The position numbers and the translations under genes were made by a program. The notes under the pieces were generated by a model. It ran no database searches. It worked only from the letters and a program-made list of their open reading frames with translations, and was not told where the DNA came from. Below are positions 22,330-32,799 of a stretch of 64,000 nt of DNA, piece by piece. Within the stretch, counting starts at the first letter, position 1, and every line of letters starts with the position of its first letter. The DNA lies in the NCBI RefSeq assembly GCF_963676685.1, contig NC_092346.1, positions 28,223,133 through 28,287,132 on the forward strand, written 5' to 3'. The stretch is from Mytilus edulis (Eukaryota > Mollusca > Bivalvia > Mytilida > Mytilidae).

Positions 22330-22925
22330 TGTCTTTTGTCGTTTCGTTATTTTGTTTGTACCCAGTACCAATTTGAGACCGACCCTTTCCTCCTGAATTT
22401 TAGAGTTTGCTCTTATGCAGTGCTGATGTTACATCACTATCCCCGGGCCGGTTATGGAAAGTTGGGCACTCATAACTTGAACATAAGCAACTTCGTCACA
22501 TTCCTTATATATGCCTGTGCCAAATCAGAATCCAGTGTTTCAGTGCTTGTCGTTGGACTTTGATTACTCTGTTTGTTTTAAGTTTATTGTTTTACTGTCG
22601 TCTGTTTTCTCTGCTTTACATGTTGCCATGTAGGTGCTCCCTATGATCTGCTAGATTCTAAAAAAATTCTATCTTTCAGTGCGCTGAATTGATTTTGACA
22701 ATAGCGCCGATTCTATGATTTGCTCCCTTATTTTCCGTCGAAATATGCATGCAAGAGTTTTTTGCATATGTCTTATATTGTATTATGCTCCTTATGAGCC
22801 CATTTAATAGCCTGAGAGAAAACATCGTCTTCTGTTGTTGAGGATCGGATGTTGTAGTCTTTGTGTCCTCTTTTATCTGTGTCGTTTGGTTGCTGTCTCA
22901 TTGACGTGTACATCACATATTCTTT
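22330..22925 (-). repeat. Degenerate dispersed-repeat remnants
   Basis: Several stretches resemble decayed reverse copies of mussel repeats, for example 'ttggttgctgtctcattgacgtgtacatcacatattc' near 22890. No gene is present. From 22926 to 24394 I see only AT-rich DNA. Confidence 0.4.
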
Positions 22926-24394
22926 CATTCATATCTTGATACATTATTCTGGACAGATTCTGTTGACACACCCACAGGCGATTGAGACATAGACCCCCTT
23001 TTTCTTATATTTCTTCATTGTATTTTTTGTGTGTGTAAGTTCCAAATTTATCACATGTTCAAGTGTGCTCTGGTTCTTTCCATACGAGATTACAATGATA
23101 GTTTGTAGTTTATTTATGCAGACAGGTGCGGATTCTGGATTCTGACTGAAAGGGGGACCCCTGACAAGACACCGTTTGGAGTCATATGCATTTATCATTA
23201 GTGTAGATCCATAAAGGGGACCGAAATACATGCCCTCTTCTTTATATTCCGGCACATCTGGACTTTTCTTATTATCCAACATCATGAACATGATTTATTG
23301 TGACAAAGTATATATATAAACAAGATCGAAAGCGAAAATACCTGTTCGAATATATGGGAATATATTGACAATAACTTTTAGATTACACAAAACAAAACCA
23401 AAAAAAAAAACCAACACCCCACTACAACAAAACAAATACGTTTGGTTTATCGTTCTACAATGAATATCTGAAGATTTTTATTCTCTTTGATGTTTTGTCA
23501 CCATCATAACTTATACTTAATATCCTTTCCTGTACCATCAAAACTCTTATGCTTTTCCATTTTCTCCCCTTTGAATTGCTGAACGTGTTAATTAATTTAC
23601 AGGTACAAAGAAGAAAAGTATACACATTCATGAATAGTTCCTTATAAATATTGCTGCTAAATTAGACCTTAGGAAATGTTGACTCTTTTATCAAAACTCA
23701 AACATTAATATATTGTTGTAAATAAAATACATATTATACATAAATCTGTTGTGCACTTGTCATATTGATGGATTTGATTAAAATGTATAGAATAAAAAGC
23801 AATTTCAATTTGAAATATTTTAAAAGTGTTTAATAAAACTATGTAAACAAAATATAACTAATATTCGGTAGGATTCTTAAATATTAAGTAAATTTTATCC
23901 CGTGAGAATTATGCACCAGCAACCTTAGAAAGTGGAACTCTATTCAGTCATCGTTACTCTGTAATAATCTTTATTTACCAAAGTCATAAAAACTATAAGC
24001 ATGCAACATATAAACTACACAAAGTATACATATATAGCAGAAGGTAGCATCATTACTCCTCATAAATGGTTTGTCATATTTATAAATGGAATTGTAATAA
24101 GTTTATTGCAATCAGCATATAAGAAAATGATACACTGCATCAACAATATATATGTAATATATATAGTACACGACAAATTATAAATGAACACAGAAAAGCA
24201 AAATCATGAATAGGAAATTAAAAAAAAAACATTACCTTTTTATCTACTTTATCAATTGTGACTGTAGTTTCCAGTGTTCATTTAACAAACAAAAAAGGTT
24301 TTAACACTAAAGTTCTTGAAAATGCCATGATGCTTGAATAAGTGATTCAAATTTTAAAATATTAGCCAAGAACAACAAAAAATCAGTTCGAGGC

Positions 24395-24560
24395 AAACGT
24401 CTACTTAAGAATTGAATGCTTCGTTTTGTAAATTTATTGGGGTGTAAAAGCGTTGACCGAAGTACATTTTGTATGAAGCGCGGAAGCGCTTCATTCTAAA
24501 AATGTACGCACGGTCAACGCTTTTACAACCCTATAAAGTTACAAAAAGAAGCATTCAATA
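24395..24560. mobile_element. Foldback element, better-preserved copy
   Basis: The arms 'gcttcgttttgtaa...gggtgtaaaagcgttgacc...gtatgaagcgc' and 'gcgcttcat...ggtcaacgcttttacaacccta...aagaagc' fold around about 24481. It is the same family as 11395-11665. Downstream DNA to 24740 contains 'gtgcacttt..tggagcacgtgttatc', probably part of the same element. Confidence 0.75.
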
Positions 24561-25660
24561 CTTATAATTACATTTTTTAGCTATGATCATGAAAACACGA
24601 ATTTTATATATTTTATTATTTAATTCACCTGTGCACTTTCTTGGAGCACGTGTTATCATGAGTGAAAAGTTGTATTGAGCAATGCAACTCGGCTAACGGA
24701 ATAACACGTGGTGTGCAGTTAGCCAATCAGAATAAAATATTATAATGAAACATACATCTAATGTAATTATATGTCTATATATAAGCTTGATACTTATGCA
24801 GTACATCGTAAAAACTTCCATTTGTTTGTATCGTTAGATGCCAGTAACATGCAGATATGTATATGGGAAGGATTTATGATTCTGATAAGTCACGTTATAA
24901 AAAATACAGTCTTCTTTTAACTTAGAAATTTCGACTCACTTTAAAAGCGACCCTGTCATCTCGAACTCAGACCTCTTACGTAGTTTGTTGTATAAACACA
25001 AGACATTGGTCAGTCATAGATCTTAGTTTGCAGATCATGAGATATTCACGATGGTCCACTGTGTTTCCCTTCGTGTAAGTATTTTTTTTTGACACAGGAA
25101 ATTTCAAAACATAACATTTCATCACAATAGAAGGTAATTTATAATATATACACAGACTGCATAACCCATATCAGAGACATATATACACATGTCTCTGCTC
25201 ATATGTAAACTTTGATGAATAAACTTGAATAAAATATCAATATTGCCAATCATGACTTCCAGTTCGGTGGGTTTTAATATAAACAGCCTAGGAAATACAA
25301 CACGAAAACAACCTGCACAATTTTTTATACAAAGAACTTTTTAGTAAAAGATTGTTTCCTTTATTGATACAAAACTTGTGGTGGATATATACATGTAAAT
25401 ACGTAAATTCCACATATATCTACTTATACGAAGATCGGTGGTTCTCTGTAGGGCACTCCGGCTACCTCTACAAATAAACCGGCACTACGCGCCATCAAAT
25501 AGATTTAGCACAACATGTTTTTATAATCTACAATGTCTAGCGCCTCAAGATAATACAAATTCATATTTATTCTTGTAAATGGCGACACTTCGTGTAACAT
25601 ATAAATGCACAAGTTTTGCTTGTCATCATGATGTTTAACCGTGAGGTGTACATGAATCCG

Positions 25661-26286
25661 GGTCCGTTCGCGCCCATTCACGTTCGCACCCACTCATGTT
25701 CGCCCCCTTTCACTTTCGCACTCTACATGTTCGCACCCTACATGTTCGCGCCCAATTTTAACTTTGTAATTAAGTAGTATTCTTATAAGTATTATTGTTT
25801 TCATTGTCTCAAAATAAAGTGATACAGCATTTTTTTATGTTGAATAAATCTTAATTAATCATGTTTTGGATAGTGTAATTTGTTATAAAAAATAATATTC
25901 CTTTCTAAATAAAGTGGGATTCTGTCAACGTTTTCTTTTGTGTTGAATAAGTCTTTATCATGTTTTGGTTAGTGTTATTATAACTTTGTTTCATTGACTT
26001 GTTTCAAAATGAAGTGAGATTCTGACTACGGTTTTTTTTAAGTCTTGAATAAATTTTATCATGTTTTGGTTATAATAGTGTATTGCTATATTTTATTGTT
26101 TCATTGTTTCAGATCAAAGGGACCAAGCTGTTAAAAACAATTATTTTTTGTGTTTTTCATTTATAATCTTCAATCTTTTACTCATACCAAGCTATTAATA
26201 CATTCAGTATTTACACGAAAGCAATTAAAAACAACAATAACGATTTTCCAAGTAGTGTGCGAAAGTATATTGGGCGCGAACGGACC
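25661..26286. mobile_element. ~630-bp element with GGTCCGTTCGCGCCCA ends
   Basis: GGTCCGTTCGCGCCCA at 25661-25676 is mirrored at 26271-26286. The left side also carries four more degenerate copies of 'catgttcgcaccc' in tandem up to about 25752. There is no ORF inside. Confidence 0.65.
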
Positions 26287-26734
26287 TGATACCGGTGTAC
26301 ATAGCACTGATACACAGCTTTTACTGACCTCAGCCCTATGGCAATCAGAGGATGGAATATAGGACAGAAAGTCCAACAGGCCAAACGGAGGAAATTAAAA
26401 ACAACACTGGATACATTAAAATTTGAGCCCTATTATTTTTTTTAATCTTTTTTGGAGAGTGCAGTAGAATTTATGGTTCGTTGTTGTATGTTGCTCTAGA
26501 GTCTTTTGAATTGGTCACTGTGACTTCATTAAAAGCCGCTTAAAGCATTTTAAAGAAAATAAAAATAAATATACACATACATGATACCTTTAAAAAAAAA
26601 CATAATTGCCTCATTAACTCAAACATTAAGTAGCTTATTTGAAAATTAATGTTGTTTCAAGTTCTAAACGAAGGGTTCTAAACACATCCCCCCTTTTTAT
26701 TTCTAACGACATATGCGGTTGTTTACAATGACTC

Positions 26735-26742
26735 AACATGCG
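26735..26742. repeat. Left target-site duplication of the MULE
   Basis: AACATGCG, identical to 31396-31403. Confidence 0.85.
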
Positions 26743-26860
26743 GGGTCTCACTAATTAGCGACAACAAGCGTCAAGAAGCGACAACAAGCGACAAGAAGCG
26801 ACAACAAGAATTATTTTAGCGACAACAAGCGACAAGAAGACTATTTAGCGACAAGAATTT
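26743..26860 (+). repeat. Left terminal inverted repeat of the MULE
   Basis: Contains eight GCGACAA-type 10-mers in direct order, interrupted by 'gaattatttta'. The complementary right repeat is at about 31278-31395, with one more subterminal copy at about 31203-31215. The repeated 10-mers are candidate transposase binding sites. Confidence 0.85.
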
Positions 26861-27337
26861 TTTTTTTTTTTTATTAGATATAAAGAAATTTGTATTTAAT
26901 GTTTTTTTTTTTAAATATATGAGCAGATATGTCTAATTAAAATGTTTTATTATATAGATAGACGAAGAAAGGAAACATTTGTGAGGAAGAAAGAGATTGT
27001 GAAGTTTATATTAGTATATTGGTAGATGAAGAAATTAAATATTTGTGAAGAAGAAAGAGATTGAGCTTCTTTTTTTTATTTTTAAATATGAAGTATATGT
27101 ATAAGATAATGTATGTATCTGTTTTCATCAAAGTCAAAGTATGAATAAACGAATGGAGATATATATGGAGCGGGCATAATGGAATATAATATTTTGATTC
27201 ATTTGCTTAATACTATGCTCTAAGTGTACTCTTGTTATGCCAATTCGTAATATGTACATTCCTATCTAACATAATATTTATACATTTTGTACATGGTGGT
27301 CCCATTTTGATAAGCAGTAGATTTTTACCACTAAGGT

Positions 27338-28516
27338 TCACTGTATTTTTGCCCTTTTTGAAGTTGAAGTTTTAGCATTTTTAATACGTTTCCGTTGGCA
27401 AGGTTTACGTGCACATGCACTTGTTTTGGGGATTGTCAGCCCACCATCTGTTGAAGTGGTGGACTCTGGGATTGCATTTAACTTTCTCCCATGAGTCAAG
27501 AATTTTTGCAATGCAAAAGCCTTTTCTTTTTCCGATTTAATCTGCCATAGAGCTTTTGTGCATTGGAAATGGCTTACTGAGGAGCTTAGCTCAAAGTCTC
27601 CATGTCCATAAAGTGCGCCATTGACAAGACTTTCTTGCAATTTTATTTCTTTGTGAATTTTATTAATTAACTCTCGAAGTTTCTCAGGCTTCCAATCTTG
27701 ATTTAGTTTCAAGATGTGATTGATTGATTCACAATTATTGTTTTTCCATTGCAATGGAATTCTCGACTCTGTTTTTCGAGCATTGTACACGTAATCCCTT
27801 ATAGTAGGAATAACTTTTTGCGTAAGATATGGACCAACGAGGTCTTCATATTTTCTTTCAATATCAGTAACCTTAGTGGAAAAATCTACCGTCGTATCTG
27901 CTTCTATCAGACCGTTATCCCCAAATAAGTCTGATAAAATTTGTTTTGCGTTCTTGTCATTTACGCCAACCTTTGTTCTCAAATGCCTTGTAACATTTTC
28001 ACTCAAGTGCCTTGTGCACAATGTGAGTTCAGATGTTGGAAAACTGTCTTTGATAGCTTTTACTAAAGCCTTTTCCTCATCTGAACCAATCACAAGATTG
28101 CTAAGCCTATAACTAAGCAAGGTATCACTTATTGTTGTGTCAAGCACTGAGGCAATATGAGTAAAAAAACGTTGGTAGGTGTGGCAAGCACCATCCGAAT
28201 GCAAATAAATTGGTCCCATTATTATTGGGTTTGTGTTTTTCCCTTTGCGTTTAAGTTTGTTTTCCTGGAAAACAGTTGTTGTGACAAAGCAGGCGCCCAA
28301 ATTGAATGTTCTGTCAACACCAATTAGTGATGATTTACAAGCACTGGCAAAATGCTTCATTTGGAAATCTGTGTAACAGATAACACTTGGTGGTTTGCCT
28401 GTGGTCTGAACAATTTCTTTCAAAAAAGGATGCTTGGCAGAATTCATGTTAATAACAGTTTGCATATCATCAGCAATATTTTGTTTGTTGAAAGGATTTT
28501 TTTCATTATTAACACT
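27338..28516 (-). CDS. MULE transposase, 3' exon
   Basis: The frame is open from an apparent acceptor (TTTTGTTTCAATTTTATAG before 28516) to the stop at 27338; the first ATG is at 28465 (375 residues from there). A MULE-type DDE core is visible: GVDRTF (D51), VIGSDEEKAL (D129), LCTRHLSENV (C150/H153) and NNCESINHILK (E246). It also has GPIYLHSD before the second aspartate, and a basic C-terminus (RKRIKNAK...SKRAK) that may act in nuclear import or DNA binding. The polypyrimidine tract, AG and phase 0 at 28516 suggest an upstream exon. None is recognisable, so the N-terminal zinc-finger/DNA-binding part may be lost or displaced by the inner insertion. The catalytic residues are intact. Confidence 0.85.
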   Translation of the reverse strand, partial: SVNNEKNPFNKQNIADDMQTVINMNSAKHPFLKEIVQTTGKPPSVICYTDFQMKHFASACKSSLIGVDRTFNLGACFVTTTVFQENKLKRKGKNTNPIIMGPIYLHSDGACHTYQRFFTHIASVLDTTISDTLLSYRLSNLVIGSDEEKALVKAIKDSFPTSELTLCTRHLSENVTRHLRTKVGVNDKNAKQILSDLFGDNGLIEADTTVDFSTKVTDIERKYEDLVGPYLTQKVIPTIRDYVYNARKTESRIPLQWKNNNCESINHILKLNQDWKPEKLRELINKIHKEIKLQESLVNGALYGHGDFELSSSVSHFQCTKALWQIKSEKEKAFALQKFLTHGRKLNAIPESTTSTDGGLTIPKTSACARKPCQRKRIKNAKTSTSKRAKIQ

Positions 28517-28708
28517 CTATAAAATTGAAACAAAAACAAAAAAAAGGTCAACTTTCCTTTGAAGGATTTATTGAAACAAAAACATGAAATATAATTTCCT
28601 TTTTAACAGTATAATTCATTGTTCTTGATAGGAACTTCCGAACAACATTAGATGTGGCTTCACCCTAAGGTAATAACAGTACACACAATGTGGAAAATCA
28701 AATGAGAT

Positions 28709-28718
28709 TAACGAGGCG
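28709..28718. repeat. Left target-site duplication of the inner element
   Basis: TAACGAGGCG, identical to 30701-30710. Confidence 0.8.
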
Positions 28719-30700
28719 GGTGCGTCTAAACACTGCTAAGGAGTCCTTAGTGCACTAAGGACTTATACATGCCACTAAGGACTAGATGGGGTGCTGTTAC
28801 ATGCAATTTCTTTTCATATTATGGTAGAGAATGATATTTAATGCATAAATTTCAATTTTTGTGGAAAAATAATCATAGATGAATAAGATATTCAACATTA
28901 TTTAGACACGTGCCCGTATTTCTTAGATGTGCCGAAAATCGACGAACCGTTTGACACGTGTCATATTACATAACTGATTACACAAAATCATGGTATTTGT
29001 TGTGTTTAATGGACAAGATTTGTAAAAAAATGAATTGTTGTTGAAATACTATTAATGTGTTTTTTTTCAGAATGAAGAAGTATTTTTTCTCAAGTGTATT
29101 GAAGGTTTTTTAATTTGATGTTCATATTAATAATGACAGAATACGGGCGACGACGGACATGCGTTCGAACAGGTATGGAGCCGAAACACATTATTTTGTT
29201 TCTTGTGGTGCACTTTTCAAAATTTATTTTCTTATACGGAGACGTTAAGCAATGTATTACTACCACGTAATCAATAAGATAATAAACTTTTTACTACATG
29301 CAACCACCCTTGTGCGGTTGCTATGGTACTTTTTCAAAATTTTATACTTTTTGTTAATTTACATATGAAGACGTTTGAGCAATGTATTTGGGGACCAAAA
29401 AAAATCCATCTGATAAAAAATATTTACTACATGTAACCAAACTAATTTAATGCAAGCTACAAGTAAACAGACGGATTTAGACAGAAATCATGTTTTTGTG
29501 CGTATGTTAATGGTTCATTTTCAAATTTTATTACCATATGAAGAACACGTTTGAGCAATATATTTCTGGACAAAAACGAGTTCAATACGATAATTAATTT
29601 TTGCAACCAATATAAAAAATGATGTGGTAGGGTTGGTGATGAGACAACTATTCACTAGAGACAAAATGACACAGAAATTAATAACTTTAAGTTACCCATG
29701 CGGCCTTCAACAGTGAGTAATTTTTACAAAGCACTCTCAACATTATATCTTTAACTTTAAATTAACAAATGCAGGAAATTATTCGTTAATAATGTACTAA
29801 ACACTGTGGAACATTTTGAAAAAACATTTCTCTTTCATATATTAGAAATAAAACCTAATCTGACTAAAATTCGTTAAATGATTATTTTAAAATTCTTTTA
29901 CTTTTAGAAGAAAAGAAAAAACAAATGTCAAACAATTTCAAATTAATAAGTACCGCCTTTGTAAACTGATATCAAACTGGTTGAAAACTAGTGGTTTTGA
30001 TAAATCACAATGACGCCACATGATTTTTTATCAATTCAATCGTTTTTCGTACTAGTACGTAAAAAGCAGTAATAGAAAGTGGACAAATAAAAATCATGAT
30101 TTATAGGTTTTTTTTTCGGAATTTACTCATGTTTTAATGAAGCCACTCGTAACGCATCTTTGTCGGAATTAAAATAAAAACAAAAAAGTTATAAATATAT
30201 ATATTCATTATTTTGTCTTTATGTCTCTTACATAAACATTTTACCAAGCTGACCACACTCTTACTTATAAGTTGGCGCACATCAACTATGTCGGGAAATA
30301 AATGAAACAAAAGCAAAATTATTTGTCCTTTTAATCATTTTAACTTTTAAATAAGAACAACACATTTTATTATGATAATCAAGTATTAATCTTTTCGATA
30401 CAATTGTCAATTTCTTAAATTAAAGAATATATGATTGTTTAATCAAATATTATTTGGCACGTGTCAATCGGTTCATTGATTTTCGGTATATCAAAGAAAA
30501 ATGGGCACGTGCCTAGAAAATGTTGAATATCTTTTTTATTTTTGATTATTTTTCTATAAAATTTGAAATTTATGCATTAAATATCAATCTTTAACAGAAT
30601 ATGCAAAAATAACACGTATAACAGTAGTCCTTCTAGTCCTTAGTGGCATTGTATAGTCCTTAGTGCACTAAGGAGTCCTTAGCAGTGTTTAGACGTACCG
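28719..30700. mobile_element. Nested 2-kb long-TIR DNA element
   Basis: It begins GGTGCGTCTAAACACTGCTA; the right end (finishing at 30700) is its inverted copy with few changes. Similarity extends about 250 bp inward on each side through 'ccactaaggacta', 'atatttaatgcataaatttc' and 'gacacgtg'. A 10-bp duplication (9 if one terminal base is assigned to the element) flanks it, consistent with a non-autonomous Mutator-type element. There is no transposase ORF. Three degenerate ~100-bp internal repeats ('gaagacgtttgagcaatgtatt...catgcaacc') lie at about 29215-29610. Confidence 0.85.
29619..29717 (+). repeat. Family 1 fragment inside the inner element
   Basis: 'gatgtggtagggttggtgatgagacaac...cggccttcaacagtgag' is a truncated, diverged family 1 repeat. 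It makes a third nesting level. Confidence 0.75.
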
Positions 30701-31395
30701 TAACGAGGCGTGTGTCTCCTGTTTTATTGCTACAATAACATCCAATTAACACTTTCAACTTTGTACACGCGTCAGACTATACAATTACACGCGCCAGAAT
30801 ATATACAATCATTGTAAATGTGAACACCTGTTGAAAACTCAAGATTGTCATTAATTTCCTTTCATCTTTAATCAATATGCATAAACATGATAAATATCGT
30901 TTAATGAGGCAATAATTAAGCAAATAAAAAGATGAAAACATTCACATTTCAATTTTCTTTTCCTCTTGTTTGATTTCAGTTCTTTTTATTTCACAATTTG
31001 TGTCAATATTTTCAGGACAATGATGCACAAATAATTCATTTTGCGAGCTTAATACATATTGCACGAAAAGATTTTTAAAAACAAATTATAAGATAAATAA
31101 TATGTTCTAAAAAAAAAGGAAAAGTAATCTCATAACACAATAATTAAACGTAATAAATACATAATAGATGATAAAATATTTTTTTTCTATCAATTTTAAC
31201 TTTCTTGTCGCTAAAATTATTTATTTTTGCACATTCTTTTAATATTTATTGCAATAATTAATTTTAATTAAAAAAAATATGTTTTCTTGTCGCTAAATAG
31301 TTTCTTGTCGCTTGTTGTCGCTAAAATAATTCTTGTTGTCGCTTCTTGTCGCTTGTTGTCGCTAAAATTCTTGTTGTCGCTAATTAGTGAGACCG

Positions 31396-31403
31396 AACAT
31401 GCG
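31396..31403. repeat. Right target-site duplication of the MULE
   Basis: AACATGCG. It lies 45 bp before the TBCC start codon. Confidence 0.85.
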
Positions 31404-31447
31404 AGATCTTGACTTTCCGGGTAAAAATATACAAACTTTGTGTGAAA

Positions 31448-32440
31448 ATGGAAGACAAAATGAACGAGATGACGGACAGGCTGTCTAAGCGTGAGAATGA
31501 AAGACAGTCAGAGATCCAGCGCAGAAATGATGAAAAGGATTCTTCCAGGTCTGTTCAAGAAAATGTCAAAATATTCACAGAAACATTTTTAAAAGAGAAA
31601 GAAATGATTGAAAGTGGAATAAATAACTGTAAACCTGAAAACAAACTAGAAACAACAACACAGTTAGATCAGATGTCGAAAAATGTCATGAAATTACAAA
31701 AATATCTTGCAGATTCAACAATTTTCTTACCCAAGTATGAAATAAGACAAGCACAAGAAACTATTGGTAATCTCACCCAACAAATTCAGGAGAAGCGTGA
31801 TCAGCTGGTACCAAAGAAAAAGTTTGCATTTAGGTCTAAGAAAAAAAGTGAGCAAACGAATACAGAATCAAACGTGTTAGGTGATATAAGCAACGGTAAA
31901 GCAGATTCCAAACCTGTTGTAGATCTCCAGGTTGATTTAGCTGACTGCAAATTTGTGGATAGTCAGGATGTTACATTAATGAAGACAGATGATGAAATAA
32001 ACCAGAAAGATGTTTCGCTAGCAAGATTAACAAACTGTAGTATTAAACTATTTGGAGCACCTTCAACTGTCCATATAAAAAATTTGAACAATTGCAAAGT
32101 ATTTTGTGGTCCGGTTTCAAGCTCTATATTTGTTTCCGATTGTAAAAACTGTTTATTTGTTATAGCATGCCAGCAATTAAGGACACACAGCACAGAACAT
32201 TCAAAATTTTATCTTCATGTTACTAGTAGAGCAATTATTGAAGATTGCTCAAATGTTTATTTTGCACCTTACAATCTGCATTATAATGATCTAGATAAAC
32301 ATTATAAAGAATCCGGACTGGACAAAAGTAAAAATAATTGGGATGATGTAGATGACTTTAATTGGCTGGCGAGTGATGCACATTCACCGAACTGGTCAGT
32401 TTTGGCAGAACAAGATCGTATTGACAGTTTCAAGTTTTAA
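31448..32440 (+). CDS. TBCC: Tubulin-binding cofactor C (TBCC), single exon, 330 aa
   Basis: TBCC acts in the last step of alpha/beta-tubulin folding: with cofactors D and E it stimulates GTP hydrolysis by tubulin and releases the heterodimer. The N-terminal ~120 residues are highly charged and helical (MEDKMNEMTDRLSKREN...), fitting the spectrin-like N-domain. A basic linker KKKFAFRSKKK follows at ~123-133. The C-terminal cofactor C/CAP beta-helix domain spans about 155-330. CQQLRTHST at 241-249 carries R245, the position of the arginine finger shared with RP2. Human TBCC is 346 residues and also intronless. I chose ATG 31448 (GTGAAAATGG, strong context); the frame upstream opens only with a TTG. 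AATAAA is at 32442 and 32537. A transposon end lies 53 bp upstream. Confidence 0.95.
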   Translation: MEDKMNEMTDRLSKRENERQSEIQRRNDEKDSSRSVQENVKIFTETFLKEKEMIESGINNCKPENKLETTTQLDQMSKNVMKLQKYLADSTIFLPKYEIRQAQETIGNLTQQIQEKRDQLVPKKKFAFRSKKKSEQTNTESNVLGDISNGKADSKPVVDLQVDLADCKFVDSQDVTLMKTDDEINQKDVSLARLTNCSIKLFGAPSTVHIKNLNNCKVFCGPVSSSIFVSDCKNCLFVIACQQLRTHSTEHSKFYLHVTSRAIIEDCSNVYFAPYNLHYNDLDKHYKESGLDKSKNNWDDVDDFNWLASDAHSPNWSVLAEQDRIDSFKF

Positions 32441-32536
32441 CAATAAACAGATTAGGCTGATATAGAGTGCACACAATTGTAAATTTTTAAATATTGATAA
32501 ATCAATATGTTTCATTCTATTAGGTCATTGTTTATA

Positions 32537-32542
32537 AATAAA
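32537..32542 (+). terminator. Poly(A) signal of TBCC
   Basis: AATAAA about 100 bp after the stop; another AATAAA overlaps 32442-32447 immediately after the stop. The more distal one is likelier. Confidence 0.5.
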
Positions 32543-32799
32543 TAGAAAAACAAAATTCTTCACAAAAAACTATATAATGATGTCAGCTAACATACATAAT
32601 ATATGCTTATGCTGTTGTTCTGCATTAAAGTCTTATTTATTCTATGTAAAGTCTGTGGTTCAATATACAATTATATCACAAAGATATCTGTATGTACATA
32701 TTATGATATATACATTTTGTGCTCTTATTTTATCTTGTATTTATATATACCAAAATGTTAATGGGGATAAAGTTGTCATGTTGCTTATGTATAAAAAAG

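Larger units (their letters stand above)
26743..31395. mobile_element. Mutator-like (MULE) DNA transposon, 4.65 kb, with nested insertions
   Basis: Both termini read (G/C)GGTCTCACTAATTAGCGACA inward and stay similar for about 115 bp. The ends consist largely of a repeated 10-mer, GCGACAACAA or GCGACAAGAA. An exact 8-bp duplication (AACATGCG) flanks the element. A transposase exon lies inside on the minus strand. Removing the inner 2-kb insertion and its duplicated target leaves about 2.66 kb, a reasonable autonomous size. The 8-bp duplication and long TIRs fit the Mutator superfamily. Confidence 0.9.

Noticed and set aside
22944-23291. Minus-strand 115-codon frame
   Set aside because: It overlaps repeat-like text, has no recognisable domain, and no splice or promoter support.
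26755-26860. Possible CRISPR-like array from regularly repeated GCGACAA 10-mers
   Set aside because: The repeats are contiguous without unique spacers, occur at both ends of a transposon in inverted orientation, and the genome is animal.
27876-28112. Plus-strand 78-codon frame
   Set aside because: Antisense shadow of the MULE transposase.
31409-31447. Longer N-terminus for TBCC
   Set aside because: It would start at TTG; the first ATG in frame, at 31448, has a good context and matches the family's usual start.
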